64,000 bases of DNA from Sipunculus nudus (GCA_026874595.1 CM049309.1:42797079-42861078), one strand, 5' to 3'; positions 13,401 through 28,800 are shown, numbered from the stretch's first letter. Program-made: numbers and translations. Notes: generated by a model not told the origin, from the sequence alone.

Positions 13401-16400
13401 TAATCTAGATTCCTACTGTGTCCAGTGTGTACATTGATGTGAAATTAGTCCAAAAGAATTTTTACAGTTATTTTTTAACATAAATAAAAGCCGTAAAACC
13501 AGGTACTTATGATCATTATTTAAATGTGTGAATTTTGTATATTCTGGATTCTCAACATCATTGTTTGGTGAAAATTGAATAAATACCAGACATGGTGCGA
13601 ATACTTTGTAATTGTATTTAAATACGAACATGATTATGTACTCTATTATAAAATTTCTTGCATAAAGAATGGGAATTCAGGTAAAAATGAAAGTATATGA
13701 ATACTCGTGCAAATACTTTCAAAATGTATTCATGAATGCATTCATGAATATATTCTTTAATATTATTTTAATAATCATATCAGTTATATTTCATTTTAAA
13801 CAATCATATGATTCTCTTATTATTTTTAATAAAAATTATATTTGGGACAATATTTGTAATTTTTTTTAATAAATAGTTAAACTCTTATCTTATATGTTCT
13901 GCTTATAAGTTATATGGCCAAGTCAAAATCTGTGTGACAATAGTACTCCAATTGTTAATAAAATAAATGAAATCAATCCTCTTCCCTGTCTGCAAAGGTA
14001 CTATCAAAATCATACATAAGCTAAACAACAACAACTCATAATACAGCTTATATTTATTACCATACAAAACCAGCATGTGCCTCATTTCTAAATAATATTT
14101 TTTTATCATATATAACAGCTGAGCGTCGTGACCCATAGGTCCCTTGTTATGGTATACCCATGGTCCGTCCATCAGTTGTCTGTCGTTTAATTCTGGGTGT
14201 CGCCGCGATAACTTACCAGGGATTTGATGGATTTTCACGAAACTCACCATTACTTACCAATATATAATCTTGCCGGAGTTCGAATATAGGCAGTACCCAT
14301 GCATATTTTATGAGGTCAGAGGTCACCAAGCTCTTTATGGTGTCACCGCATTAACTTACCAGGAATAGGATGGATTTTGATGAAACTCAACAGGTATATT
14401 ATCCAACATAATATCTTGCCTAAGTTCATTTCTGGAAAAATCCATGCATATTTAATTAGGTCAGATGTCACCATACTTTGCTGGTATTTTGAGGAATTAG
14501 CAAAAATCTAATGGATTTTCGTGAAACTTGTTACAAATATTAACCAAAAGAGTTTCTCCCCTGAATTAAATTCTTGGCAAAAATCAAGCATATTTAATGA
14601 GGTCAGAGGTCACAAGACATAATGGGTGTATTATGCATCCTTGGGGTGCTTTTGTTCACATATGGATGTTATGTAATGAATGTTAACTACATATAATAAA
14701 AGGATAAAAAGAGAAACATGAGTTTCTTTTTCAGTGTCAGAAAGTTATATGGTTACTTTAACATACCAGGCATGACACAGCTTAATATTAATATCATTAT
14801 ACTCAAAAACAGGATATGATTCAGTCAATACAGGAAGGTTCTGTGTATGTTACAGTCAAATGTCAACCTGATGATATGTTTGTGTATTTAATCCAGGTCA
14901 GTGACCAGAAATCATGTTATATGTGACAAACATGATCGCCTCGGTAACCGTGGAGACGGAGGCTGGGACATGTGCACAGTTGGCCCGTACGCACCCAGGA
15001 AACCATGTATTGTTTACTCTTTTGGGTGAGTATTGATGTTGTGGATTGTATAAAATGATTTTTGTGAAGGCTATAGAATTATGACATTATTAGCCTGCAT
15101 TGTAGTCCTACATATCAGTTGAGATGATGTTCTGGTCTGTATATGATCTTAAAGTTCATACTTCTAAAGAAACAATCATTTTGTATTATTGAATGGTGGA
15201 GGTCAACCATTTTTTTACTGATGATTGATCATGAAATTACAACTGATTTCTAACATTACTGTTAGTGGCAGGGTCAGAAAGTGTCATTTTCCAGATAGAA
15301 TCCAATCGTTGCTTGCAAAATGATGTTTTTGTAAATGTATTAATTATTTACAAAAACTGCTGTATAAATATGAGACAAATAGAATGTTTGCTTGTAAACA
15401 GTATGGATCCAAACTTGTAAAAATGAGTCAATTTATTGAAATTCTACACGTATGTCACTTGTTTTAATTGATCTATCATACCAGCTTACAGTGAAAAAGA
15501 TATTTTTGCAGGTATGTAATTTTTGTAGATTTTGTAAGGGACCTGATATTTAATGAAATTATATTTGTTAAATAGCTTCTAATACAAAACTTTTTGTCCC
15601 CCGCTTCCATGGAATGGGGGACATTGATTTTGGTTTGACTTTCTGTCTGTTTGACAGGTTTTCATTTCTGTGCGATAACTGTCCTAAATATTATCCAATT
15701 TCATTCAAAATTTGGTCAATGATTGCTCTCATGCACACCTTGGTTGTGATTGGTTTTGGAGTGTCTGTCTGAAAATATATTATCATCAGCTTAAAGGCAA
15801 ACAATAACTTTACCTTTTGTTCCCAATTCACAAAAAAATATGACGTGGAGACATTTTCAGGGGACATTGAACACTAAAACACAGGCACTATTACATGTAG
15901 AGACAGCTTCAGGGGAAAGTAAAAACAAAAACATATTGAGAAGCAAATGGGGGACAACTAGAGGTGGAAGCAGGGGACATAAATTCCACGAACTTGCTTG
16001 TTAATCTTTATTTGTGCAAAGTTGGTTTGTAGATCACTCTACTGATTTGTCTTGTTTACATTGAGTAGAATAAATGAATAAGCTTAATAGCACTGACAGT
16101 TTGTTACCTCTTGCAAGAAAAGATGCACTTATGGCACTGAAAATGAAATATGCATTGGAAATTCACAAAAATATTACATGCTCACTGTGTGCTGTCAAGC
16201 CCTCTATCTGATGACACACTGGTTTTCACAGGGCCTTAACTCTTATTTTCCTATAGGTGTCCTCATTACACACAGAAACACTTGTTAACTTAATAGTTCC
16301 TGGTTATCATACACCCTGGAGGTTTTCTAACTCACTTCAGTTTCCTTGTGTTCCTCTGATATTGTGTAGACTCGTGCATAATTTCATTTAACAAACTGAC

Positions 16401-18388
16401 AGCGCTTTGATTTGCCTAAACCCCGGGGGGCAATAACCATGTTCTTCTCTTGTTTATCAATATCATATCTTGTCTGAACTGACAAATCGGTTTCTCAAAT
16501 TCTCTGAAGCCAAATGATGTTCTTCTCTCTGTAATGGCACTGGCATAGGCATCTGCTGTGAAGTGGTTTATATTGAGCTTTTACATGCATTCCCCTATGT
16601 TTATGTCTTGGCAACTGGAATTACTGCATATTTGCCCCTTTATTTGTTCATCTACCTTTGTCAATCATCTGCTTTCCATATCAGTCATTAATTCTCAATA
16701 CAGAAGAATAACAGCATATATGATAGAAAAAACATTTTATATCAGCTTAAGACAAAGGTAGCCATGTTAACTTTCATCATAAATTATTTTAACCATTTGT
16801 TTTAATTTACAGAATTAACAATGATTGGACATTTGATGACACCATCTCAAGCCGTTATGGATGTGAAGTGCGAGCGTTTGATCCTAGGTGAGTTTAATGT
16901 AAAAATTCTGTGTACATATATCTTTTGAATATCAGAGTAAAGCTATGATTCCTTTTACATTGTTGTTGTATGTGGGCAAAAAAAATGTATGTATACTGTA
17001 GATTCAGATTAGTTGGGATTTATTTTAGTGGTTTCGTGGATCTAGGTGATCCACCAATTCATGATTCTAACGATAAAAAAATCACATGGTCAGAGAATAC
17101 CTTGACTGCAGCTGGCAGTGGACTTCATTTATATATAATATTTTATCGCTAGCTGAATTTTCAATAAAGGTACAAAAATGTTTATTGCTATTTTATGATT
17201 GCCGTTAATATTTATCATAAATGTACTGAATTACTTTTCCTGTAAATTGTTATAAAAAATACATGATTTATAAATATTCTGTTGTCAATTCCATCATTTC
17301 TCCTAATATCCCTCTAAAGTGGCCTGCTGAAATGTTCACAATAGGACAATATCAAACTTAACTTTAAACTTACAAACACATCTCTTTTCAATATTTTTGG
17401 GTGAAATATTCTAGAAAAATACCACATTCCTATCCCATAAAGTGGTAGTTCTGATACGGCAAGAATGGTTCACATGTTCCAATGTTCGTTACCACCATTA
17501 CTGAGGCATGGCTTTTTTTATCAGGTCTTTTCTACCTTCTTTCAATAGAGATAACCAGACTTGCGCTCCCTGTCTGCTCAAAAAACAAGGGCCATGTTAA
17601 CTCATTTGCATTACCACAGGACGCAAATGTAAAGAGCACTTTTTTCCGAATATTGCTGACCGTAGTTGCGTGCATAAAGTGAACCATTAAAAAGACAGGC
17701 GGTACTTCTTCCAAATATTGCCCAAAAAAGAATTTTACATAAATGTTAGCGTAAGTAAGCGTTGAGAAACTATTATATAAATTATGCCCCGCTAATTTTC
17801 AGATGAGTAAAAATCCTGTCTAGTCGACCCATTAAGCCAGGTTTCTAATATTTTAATCTCCAAATAGTTGACATGATGAATGCCGAAGGAAACTTGTCTC
17901 TTGTCTCATAACCCCGTCCGGGATTTACAGGTGCCACATGACTTCCGCCATGATTAAAAAGTTAAAAAGCCTCATGTGGAAGGTCCCATTTCATACTACA
18001 AACATGGTATGAGTGGGTGTTATAACTAATTGCCAATGTATTGGGTGTTAAAACTAATAATACCGCCAATGTATCGTCCTGCATGTGTCGGTCACGGCTG
18101 ATTAATTCCTTTGTTAGGCTTGGGACTGGCGAAGCTTGCTTGCTCAACACATATCCGATTGACCACGGTACAGGAGCACCATGTGATTAGTCGACGAGTA
18201 ACCGGTGTACTTCCTGTGTACTTATGTTCGCGTCTTCTTTCACACACATGGAGATACATGTATATTTAACCATGATTTCTTAAAATTTGCATTGTCTTTA
18301 CACAAATTCAAATACCCCACGATATACATTTTGTACAAAAACTACTAAATTTTAAGCCCACTGAATCTACAGCATGTGTAATATACAT

Positions 18389-18440
<52 letters not shown>

Positions 18441-19753
18441 CATTAATTATTTCTTCATTGCGAAACATGGCAGTAAGACAAAGAAGCCTGCTGATGAATT
18501 GAAACAGATATCACACAGCAGTGAATGAGCTGATTTTTGACAAACAGATTAATGTTGAAAGCTTATGTTCACTGATTTTGACCATATCTATTAGTTACCT
18601 GGTGGAGAACATGGTCTCCCCTAGTGGCATATGCTGTTAATTGTGGTAATCATCGGACACCCCTAATTTGACAGTCACCCCCCACAGAAATGGACATTTC
18701 AGGTTCTTTAAACAGTGGACTAAACTGGCTGAAACTCACACATACACTCAAAAAGGTGAGAAAGATGTGTGTAAGAAAAACAATAAAAGTATATTAAATT
18801 CAAACTTACCATTCTGGGGAGAGGCGTTCCACATTCAAGATATGAAGATCCTTAGAGTCCATATAATTTTATAAATTCACTGAGTCCTGATTCATGCAGA
18901 CACATATTGTAAGCACAAATCACGGAAAGTTCATCTGGCAACTTGGCTGCTGGTCACGTGATCATAGCACTCATGACCTAGGAATGCATTCTTTGAGTCC
19001 AGGTGGTCCAGCACTCATTGCACATGCACAAGCGCTTCTCACCTTAAAACAAAACACTGGATTGATACAGTCCCCACTCTTGAATAACTGCTTCTCTGAA
19101 TCACTGACAGATTCACACAAGGCTCACACAACAATATTCAGTACCATTCACAATGATCAGCATAACAATTGTCGTGGTCTCTTTGCTGCTTTTCACCCCA
19201 GAAGAAACACATCGGCTGTTTACAAATCCTTCTGTAAACACAACTCTCAAGTCTGTTAGGGAGATTTAAGTTGGTCGCCCGCAGACTCTGACAATCTATA
19301 CACTGGGAAATCATCCCTAGCTGGTCAGACAATGTCAGACCCTCCTCTGGATCAGCAAACTGTCAGACTACACCATCTAGCACGATGATCTAGGAGATTG
19401 TTTCCTTTCTCTGGCATCTACAGCTCATATATGCTTGCTTATGTCACACACCCTGACGCCCTTGGCCTATCGCCTTACAATATTATGCGGCCTGTCATTA
19501 ATTGCATGAATATTAAAATGGACATGCCTCCGGAGACCAAAGCATGGGTAGAAATTTAATGTGCAGGTGCGATGCCTATGAAGTCTACAGTAAACAGTAT
19601 TACTACAGGAACTGTCTAGGCTAAAACTGGCAAGAACTGATTCTCACCAAATTATAACTGTACTGTAACCAAAATCAAATGAAACACCTGGGTTCCCTTA
19701 ACCTAAGTTCCCATGCTAACATTGATACATAATACTGCATATTAATGTACAAC

Positions 19754-19829
<76 letters not shown>

Positions 19830-22800
19830 TAGAAACAATTATCTGGAGATACATCCTTACTTAAATGTGCAATAAAATAACTAAGTCAATAAAATAAGTA
19901 AGTCACAGTTCCTTGGTGGCAGTGACCTATACATTTTAGCGGGGTTCCACATCCAAGCTCATGTGTTTGTCAGACCAGTCGCTACATGATCCCACAAAAA
20001 TTTTGTTCAATGAGATGTTAGATCTGCACCACCACAGCATGAAAGGAATCAGTCTTTCAAATTTCACATGATTAACTTTTGCAAAACCATGACTGACCAT
20101 GTTAAAGGTATAGTAACATTTAAAGATGTGTTTGTCTACATATATATGTATCTTGTAATTCAGTTCTGGCGTCCATGAATGCTGTTAGCTTATCCTGCAC
20201 AACATATCATTATATGTATGTAGTTTTTCACTTCATTAAAGTCAGTGTAATTCAATGTATATCTTCATTTCATTGTATTATGACTCATATTACATGTATA
20301 CTTAAATATCATGCTACAAGTTGAAGTTTTTACACGATGATCACAAATATGTTATTTCCCCATACTAATGTTCATCTTTAATGAGTGAGATGTAGAAATC
20401 AACTTGACCTTTTATGAAATCACAGGTTTTTGTTTTAATGTAATGTAAATCTACTTATTTCCTGTAACCTGTCTTCTGTGTAACACAAAAACTACAACAC
20501 AAAACAATCAATAAAAACTCTCAATAAGTAATGATTCGTTATGGACTCACTGGAAGTAGGTGAGCCTGTCATGTAATTGAAGATGATAAGGTGACAAAAA
20601 TATTACTTATGGTCCATTAACTGGCCATACAGTCTGCATAAACATCTGTTATCAGAAAAAGGGTCTGAGTGTTCCAGTCATGCTGAAATTGACAGACCAC
20701 TGGTGTTTAACAGCTGTCAAAGTAAATATAAATATCAGCAGATCACATTTCTGAGTACTACAGGGACCTCTGGTGGTCATTGATGAAAGTTTTGTCTTAT
20801 TATTGAAAAGTATGTTTTATCATATTTCTGGGCTATCCTGTTGTAAAACAGGTTTAGAATATTTTCAGAAGAGGTTTATTTGGGGGGAAGGAAATACTGT
20901 GATTGCCTTTTTGTTCACAAGGGTTTTAATTTTCGGGATATTTGCAAATGGTAAATAATCACAAATATGAAACCATTGGGAATAAAATGCCTCGACCTCA
21001 TACACTTACATGACCAAGAGGGGATGATGTTATCACATTTATTTTTATAATAATATAGCTTCTGTAACATAAATAAATGAGATAGTGTGGGTTTTATTAG
21101 CCAAGCTGACTGAAAGTCATCTGAGCTATAGCGATCACTCTTTGTCAGGCCTCCGTCCGTCTGACTGTCCATCTGTATCTGTCTGTTAACCAGGCACAAG
21201 TTGTAACCGCTGGACCTAGAATCTTCTTACTTGACATCCAGTGAGGTCCATGGTCTCTTACCCATATCTTCTGAGCTATGGGGCTGGGAAGTACCCCCCA
21301 GAATAATTAAAAAATTGATACAAAGGCTTCACTATCTAAAGAACTAATGCATTGATCACCATGATTCTTTGTATGCATATTATCATGGAGTGTTTCATCA
21401 GTTTCTGCAGACTGGTGGTGCCACCTAGATTTTTCCTAATTTTTATGCATTTTTTTCCTCTCTATTCTTTTAGATCTTCAAAGGTGCGGTTGTCTATTAA
21501 CAGGATACAAATCTTAACCAATGTACCTAGAATCTTCTTCCTTTGCATCCGTGGAGGTCCATGAAAAATCTCTTTGGAAACCTGAAATTAAGTCATTGTT
21601 ACCAATATCCTCCGAGCTAAGGGGCTTAGAAGTACACCCCAGAATAATTAAGATATATGGTCAATATGTCAGTTGGCTGAGTGTCATAACCCATGGGTCA
21701 CTTGTTAACGATCATATAGTAAAAACAAATACTTGTTTACTAAGATTTTTTTTCTGGTGCGGTCTTGAAAATGAAATTTTAGCCTCCTGAATATGAAGCA
21801 AACCACAGTATGCTATTAAATATGTAGATGATTTAGCACCAGATTAAAATTAATCATTTACATCATAAACAAGGCATGCAGCAATTAGTACCAAGAAGCT
21901 GCCAATCAGACAGCAAGAAGTCGAGCTATTACTACTCAGTATTTCTTCTAAATGATATTGTTTTACCGGTAAATTGAATTAGATTATTCACCTTCAAGAT
22001 ACAATGTGATGTTTGTGTTTAAATTATGTTGGTTTTATTTGTTGTATATTTTACTTATGTTTCAGTATGCACGTTGGAGACCATAAACATAGCACCCTGG
22101 TGTACTTTTATGAGAAGGGCATCGGTGGTTCAGATACAAGAAACCGTCAAGGCTGGAAAATAAATACACTAAAAACAATACTTGAGCAGGCGCACCATTC
22201 TGATGTAAGTGTAATTATACAGAAAGTTCTCAGGGCTGGATGTTGGAAGAAAATTGAATATAAGTCATTCATCTGGGTTTTGTGATTGAATTGATAAAAG
22301 TAGGGTTAAATATAAAAATAAATAAACATTGATATGGATTTTCAGCATTAGATTATTGATAATTATCAATTTTTTTTTTGCAAAAAAAGTCTTTTCAATT
22401 CATACAGTTTATCGTGACTGTCAACAACATTCATGTTGTTGAGAAGTAATGGAAGAAATAAGTACTGCAATGTCTTAGTGAAGCCAGCAAAAGGCTACAT
22501 TGTTCATCTGACCTTATTTTGCTTGAAAACTCTGGATAGATTCTCAACGTCATTGTTGCAGTATTTTCTCTGTTTTATCTGTTTCTCTAGATTTTGAAGA
22601 TTGTCTATATCTTTTATTTTGATTTTTATTGAAGACATTAATAACCATACAAAACATCTTGTATTGATTAGTATTTGTACTAATGTTTTATTGTGCCAGC
22701 CTTAAAAGCTGTACGCAATGTGGACAAACTCATTTATAAGAAGCTAGGGACAAATATACAATGTATGATACTTTTTCTAATTTTAGCTGAAGTATATCAG

Positions 22801-25800
22801 TAACTTTAAATACTAGTTTATTATTGTCATGCTTGTAGTGTTAGCAGTTAGCTAACAAAGGGGTTATACAGTGTCCTGTATAAGTGAATATAAAAAGATT
22901 TGAAAGGATGACTATAGATATCATAGTCATTAAATGAGCGATTTTTAGCTGAACATTATTAAAATGCAGTTGAGAAAGGAACAAAACACTGAATGTCAGT
23001 TTATAATAGAAACAGTGTAGGATTAATGTTTCAAGATGGCTTCTACCATTTCTGTTTTCAGAAAATCTTGGAATACCTGAAGATTGATATAGAATACAAT
23101 GAATGGGATTCATTTGAGACCATGTTTAAGAACAACGTTTTAAAGAACGTAAAACAGTTTGGGTTTGAGATCCACACTCATGAACTGGCTGGTGGCAGTC
23201 CAACGACAGTCGCACAGTTTGCCCGTTATTGGAGAATACTCGACCAGCTGGAGAAAGCGGGATTCCGCAGATGGTATTACCATTTTAACCATTTTGGTAA
23301 ATACACATCAAGGAGAACTGGGCAGGGGAGAACATGCTGTTATGAGATTGTGTATATCAACACACACTTCCTCAAGGGGTGAGTGGTTTGGGTTTGTAAT
23401 GGTTTTGTCATTGTTTAATCTTAATCCAGACCCATGCATACACTCTGAGCAGTACATTACAATGCTTCTGAATAGTCATATTTCAATATGCATATATATA
23501 TCGTTTGTAAATTGGACCATTTTGGTTAAAACAATTTTTTGCTCAAATTAATAAAACTATAGAATCAGTGAATTCAAATGTATAACTTAAGTCCATTTCT
23601 TGGCCCAATATTAAAACAAAATTAATTGAAAGGAAGGCTTTGCCTCCTATATTTATATGTTATTAACCGGCCTGTTACGTATTGCTTTCGTATTGGCCTG
23701 TGGGTGGCATGTCAACCCAGGCCTGTAGGGCTGGGGGATGATACATCTGACTGAATTCCAGTGCGAAGGCAATACCCAACAAACTGTTTCATAACATATT
23801 TATTTAACAGCCACGCATAGTATCAACACAACTAACCCTGTACAGTGCCTCTGTTTTTACCAAGTACTTGAACACGTCAAAAGTGCACACGCTGGTACCT
23901 TCACACATTTGAGACAATTTTGTTATCAGTATTATTCCCAGCCATAGTGATGTCACATGCCCTGTGAGGAATGTCGATTTCATTCTTGGGTGTTGCATCA
24001 CTTTGTACACTGAGAGCGGGGCTATTGTGATTTATTAAATCAATGTATATAAGCCATATCACCCACGGGCAATGATTTGAACCATGCATAACATGTGTCA
24101 TGTATGCAGGGGCCTTTGTAAAGGTGTGATAATGTGTGGTGGTTAATAAGTGAAAGTATTTAAGTAATATAGAATGTAAAATAAAATCCAGCTGTCTGTG
24201 TGTTATAAACTTCAGGGCATCTGTCACTCATTCCCTGGACAATCATATTTTAGCTCAGCTGACTAAAAGTCAGTTGAGCTATAGGAATGGCAGCCGCACT
24301 TTGTCCGACGTCCTTCCGGCCGTCTGGTCGTCTGTCAATTAGCAAGGAACAAATCATAACCATTGGCCCTAGAAACTTTTAAGTGACAATGCAGAGAGGT
24401 CAATAAAAAATCTCATTGGAAACCTGAAATTGGGTTGCTGTGACCTATAACCTCTGAGCTATGGGTCTCTAAGTACCCCCCAGAATAATAAAAAATTTGA
24501 TACAAAACCTTCAGTGTCTTGATAATTGACGCATGGGTAGCCATGGATCTTGCCTTGAATATTGACCATGAGCAGATTTGTCAGTTCCCAAAAACATGTG
24601 GTGCCACCTGTATTTTTTCTAATATTTATATTTTTTTTCCTGTTTTTGAGACCATTAAGTGACAGCAATTATGTTAGTTTCTCAGCTGTGATTTCATTCA
24701 GTGTCCTGAAACCCCAATGTGTTTATTGATTATGATTGGTGTCTTCATTTCCTGAGGACTGGTGGCCCCACCTGTATTTCTTTTAATTGTTAGGCACTTT
24801 TTCCTATATTTTGTGACTGCCTGATTATATTTATACTATCAGATTTGGAACTGTGTTTTCTTCTGTGTCCTGAAACCTTTTGTGTTTATTAGGGCCGTGC
24901 TTGAATAAGCTGATGCCCTTATTAATCACCCTGTCTGTCCGTCTTTCTGTATGTCTGTCAAGTATGTTTCCTAATGAAAACTCCAGTTTGGATTTACATG
25001 TGGATTTCAAACTTGACAGATATATGGCTCACCTCTTACACACGAACGCTATTAATTTTGAGGTCATGAGGTCAAAGGTCAAGGTCACAGGACCTGTCTG
25101 TCTGTCTTTCTGTATGTCTGTCAAGTATGTTTCCTAATGGTAACTCCAGTTTTGATTTACATATGGATTTCAAACTTACCAGATATATGGCTCACCTCTT
25201 ACACATGAACACTATTGATTTGAGGTCTTGAGTTCAAAGGTCAGGTTCACAAGACCCACTTAATTAAAAAGATTGTAGATGTTTTTTAAACCAAACTTTT
25301 CATCCCAAACCTTCTATCTTCCAGATATTGATCACCTGCCAATAGTGGAAGAAACTTATGGATTTTGGGGTCAAAGGTCACAGGGCCCATCCATTCACAA
25401 ATTGGTTTATTGATGTAAACTCATGCTTGAGTAGACAGGCTGCCTTCAAACTGATCACAGGATCCATATTTTGAAAAACCTTATTAACATATACTTACAG
25501 ACAAATTCAACTGAGTGGCGAGACCCATGGGTCCCTAGTTAGCAGTGTGCATTTGCAAATTTAAGAACTTACACTGAATTTATCACAGCTATTTTTTTTT
25601 TGGCTCACAGACCAATTCCAACAAATCCTCCACCAGTTTCATCATCATCTGTGAAGACCACAACAGTGAAAGCAGCTGCTGGTCCAAAGACTACTGGAGA
25701 AATAAAGTGGCCAGAAGGGATCAAGCCACTACAGACCAGAGATATCAGAGTAGAACACTCTAACACACCATCTGTAGCTGAAAATAACTTCTATGCGTGA

Positions 25801-28800
25801 GTATAAAAGCTCGAGTTGAGGTATTACTCCTAAATCCCAACATTGGAGAACAATGCAGATAGAACAGGTGCTGTTTCTTACTCTATCCACTATTTGTCAT
25901 CTAGCACCTTTGCCCATGATGCTCTTCGAACCGTATACTTTTTAAATATTTCTGCCATACTGTTACATTAATTATTTGCACATCTGATATGCCTGTAACA
26001 TTGAGAACATGTTGATGTAACCAGCATGTATGGCTTACCGGTCTGGTGTTGAAGAGGTAGTGTGTCTGTTTTATGTTTAAGATGTAGATCAAAGGAAATT
26101 CCATAATGGATAGAAATAAGCTCAAAGTCTCTCATGATTATAGGGGATTAACAATCGCTTTTGATATTGTAACCTGCATTGGGTATCATTATTCCAGTTT
26201 CTAAACAAAAGGCCCACCATTTCCTCATATCAAATTTAAGGTGTTACTTTTACTTTGTTCAATAATTTGGATCAGAATAAACTTGGTAATTAATGCACCA
26301 AAACAAAATTGGGTAAAACTGGTGATGCCACAGATATCATCATAAGATGGTCAAAAGTCAGATTTTTAGCTCAGCTGACTGAAAGTCATCTGAGCTATAG
26401 CGATCACTCTTTGTCCGTCGTCCGTCTGTCCGTCTGTCCGTCCGTCCGTCTGTCCGTCAGTCCGTCTGTCCGTCTGTCCGTCCGTTAACCAGGCACAAAT
26501 CGTAACCGCTGGACCTAGAACCTTGTAACTTGGGATTCTGAGAGGTCCATAAAAAATCTCCTTGGAAACCAGAAATTAGGTCTCTGTTACCCATATCCTT
26601 CGAGCTATGTGGCCCCAAAGTACCCCCCAGAAAAGTCAAAAATTTCATACAAAAACTTCAATATCTCATTAACTACTTGACTGATGGTCATGATTTTTGG
26701 CATACATATTGATCATGAGATGTTACATCACTTCCTGCAGACTGGTGGCGCCACCTGTATTTTTTCGATTTTTTACGAATTTTTTTCTCTATTTTTGAGA
26801 CCTTTAAAAATGTGAACATCTGTTAACAAGGCACAAATCATAAAGACTGGACTTAGAATCTTAATTCTTGACACACTGAGAGGTCCATGAAAAATCTCCT
26901 TGGAAACCAGAAATTAGGTCTCTGTTACCCATATCCTTCGAGCTATGGGGCCCCAAAGTACCCCCCAGAATAGTAAAAAATTTCATACAAAAACTTCAAT
27001 ATTTCAATAACTACATCACTGATGGTCTTCATTTTTGGCATACATATTGATCATGAGATGTTCTATCAGTTCCTGCAGACTGGTGGCGCCACCTGTACTG
27101 TTTGATTTTTTACGATTTTTTCCTCTATTTTTGAGACCTTTGAGGATGCTGTCATCTGTTAGCGTGGCACAAATCGTAACATCTGGACCTGGAATCTTCA
27201 TTTTCGACACACTGAGAGACCTATGAAAAGTCTCCATGGAAACCAGAAATTAGGTCTCTGTTACCCATATCCTTCGAGCTATGGGGCCCAAAATTACCCC
27301 CCAGAATAGTCGAAAATTTCATACAAAAACTTCAATATCTCATTAACTACATCACTGATGGTCATGATTTTCGACATACATATTGATCATGAGATGTTTC
27401 ATCAGTTTGTGCAGACTGGTGGCGCCACCTGTATTTTTCAATGTTCACGAATTGTTTTTTCCATATTTGAGACCTTTAAGGATGTAGTTATCTGTCAACA
27501 GGGTACAAATCGTAATGACTGGACCTAGAATCTTCGTTCTTGACACACAGGGAGACCCATGATAAGTCTCCATGGAAACCTGAAATTTGGTCTCTGTTAC
27601 CCATATCCTTTGAGCTATGGCACTCCAAAGTACAGCTCAGAATAATGGAAAATTTGATACAAAAGCTAAAGTATCTGAACAACTAATGCAGAGATAACCA
27701 TAATTGTTTGCATGGATATTGATCATGGAGTGTTTCATAAGTTTCTGCAGACTGGTGGCACCACCTGTATTTGTTCGTTTTTTTTTACGAAATTTTTCAG
27801 TATTTTTGAGACCTTTAAAGATATGAACATCTGTTAACAGGGCACAAATCATAAAAACTGGACCAAGAATCTTCATTCTTGACACACAGGGAGACCCATG
27901 AAAAGTCTCCATGGAAACTTGAAATTAGGTCTCTGTTACCCATATTCTTTAAGCTGTATGGGTCCAAAATACACCCCCCCCCCCCCAGAATAATGGAAAA
28001 TTTGATACAAAAACTGCAGTATTTCAATAACTACAACACTGATGGTCATGATTTTCGGCATACATATTGATCATGAGCTGTTCCATCAGTTTCTGCAGAC
28101 TGGGTGTGCCACCTCTATTTTTTTTCAAATTTTTACCAATTTTTTAGCTCAGCTGACTATAAGTCATCTGAGCTATAGTCGTGGTCCATTGTCCGTCGTC
28201 CGTCCGTCTGTCCGTCCGTCCGTCCGTCCGTCCGTCCGTCCGTCCGTCCGTCCGTCCGTAGATGTGGCACGTTTTGAAACCGTAAGACCTAGGAATCCAA
28301 AATTCAGCATAATGTTAGATGTCCCCAAGATCTCCTACCAAGCCGAAAACTGGGTCTTTGCGACTTCGTTCCTTTGAGAAATTAAGGAAAAACCTTAATT
28401 TTTTATTAAAAACCTATATTCACACTTCAGGACTGCCTAATATCAAAACCACTCATCTGTTTTTCCTCATATTTCCTATAAATAATCCTCTATATAGTTC
28501 CTATGTACATGCCAGAAATTAGGTCTGTATTATATAATTTAAAAAAGTTATGGGCCCAAACATAATGCATTTTGTAAATAATCAGGAAAGAAATTTTATC
28601 ACTTAACACAAAACTTGTTAAAGCTAAGCACTTTTTTTCCAGTAATATTACTTTTATTAATCAAAATTAAATTGTATACCCAAAATTAGATCAAAATCTT
28701 TTAAATTTTTTAAAATATTAGCAAAAATAAAAAATTGGTACCTTAAATTTTGCCCAACTTTGACCATGGCACGTTTTTTTGCTGTAACTGCTGTGGATTT

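Noticed and set aside
18894-19332. 121-codon + frame and overlapping 64-codon - frame
   Set aside because: No motif, no splice context and mutually overlapping; composition alone explains them.
23159-23551. 130-codon frame over exon E1
   Set aside because: It is the wrong reading frame of exon E1; the supported frame is 23062-23378.
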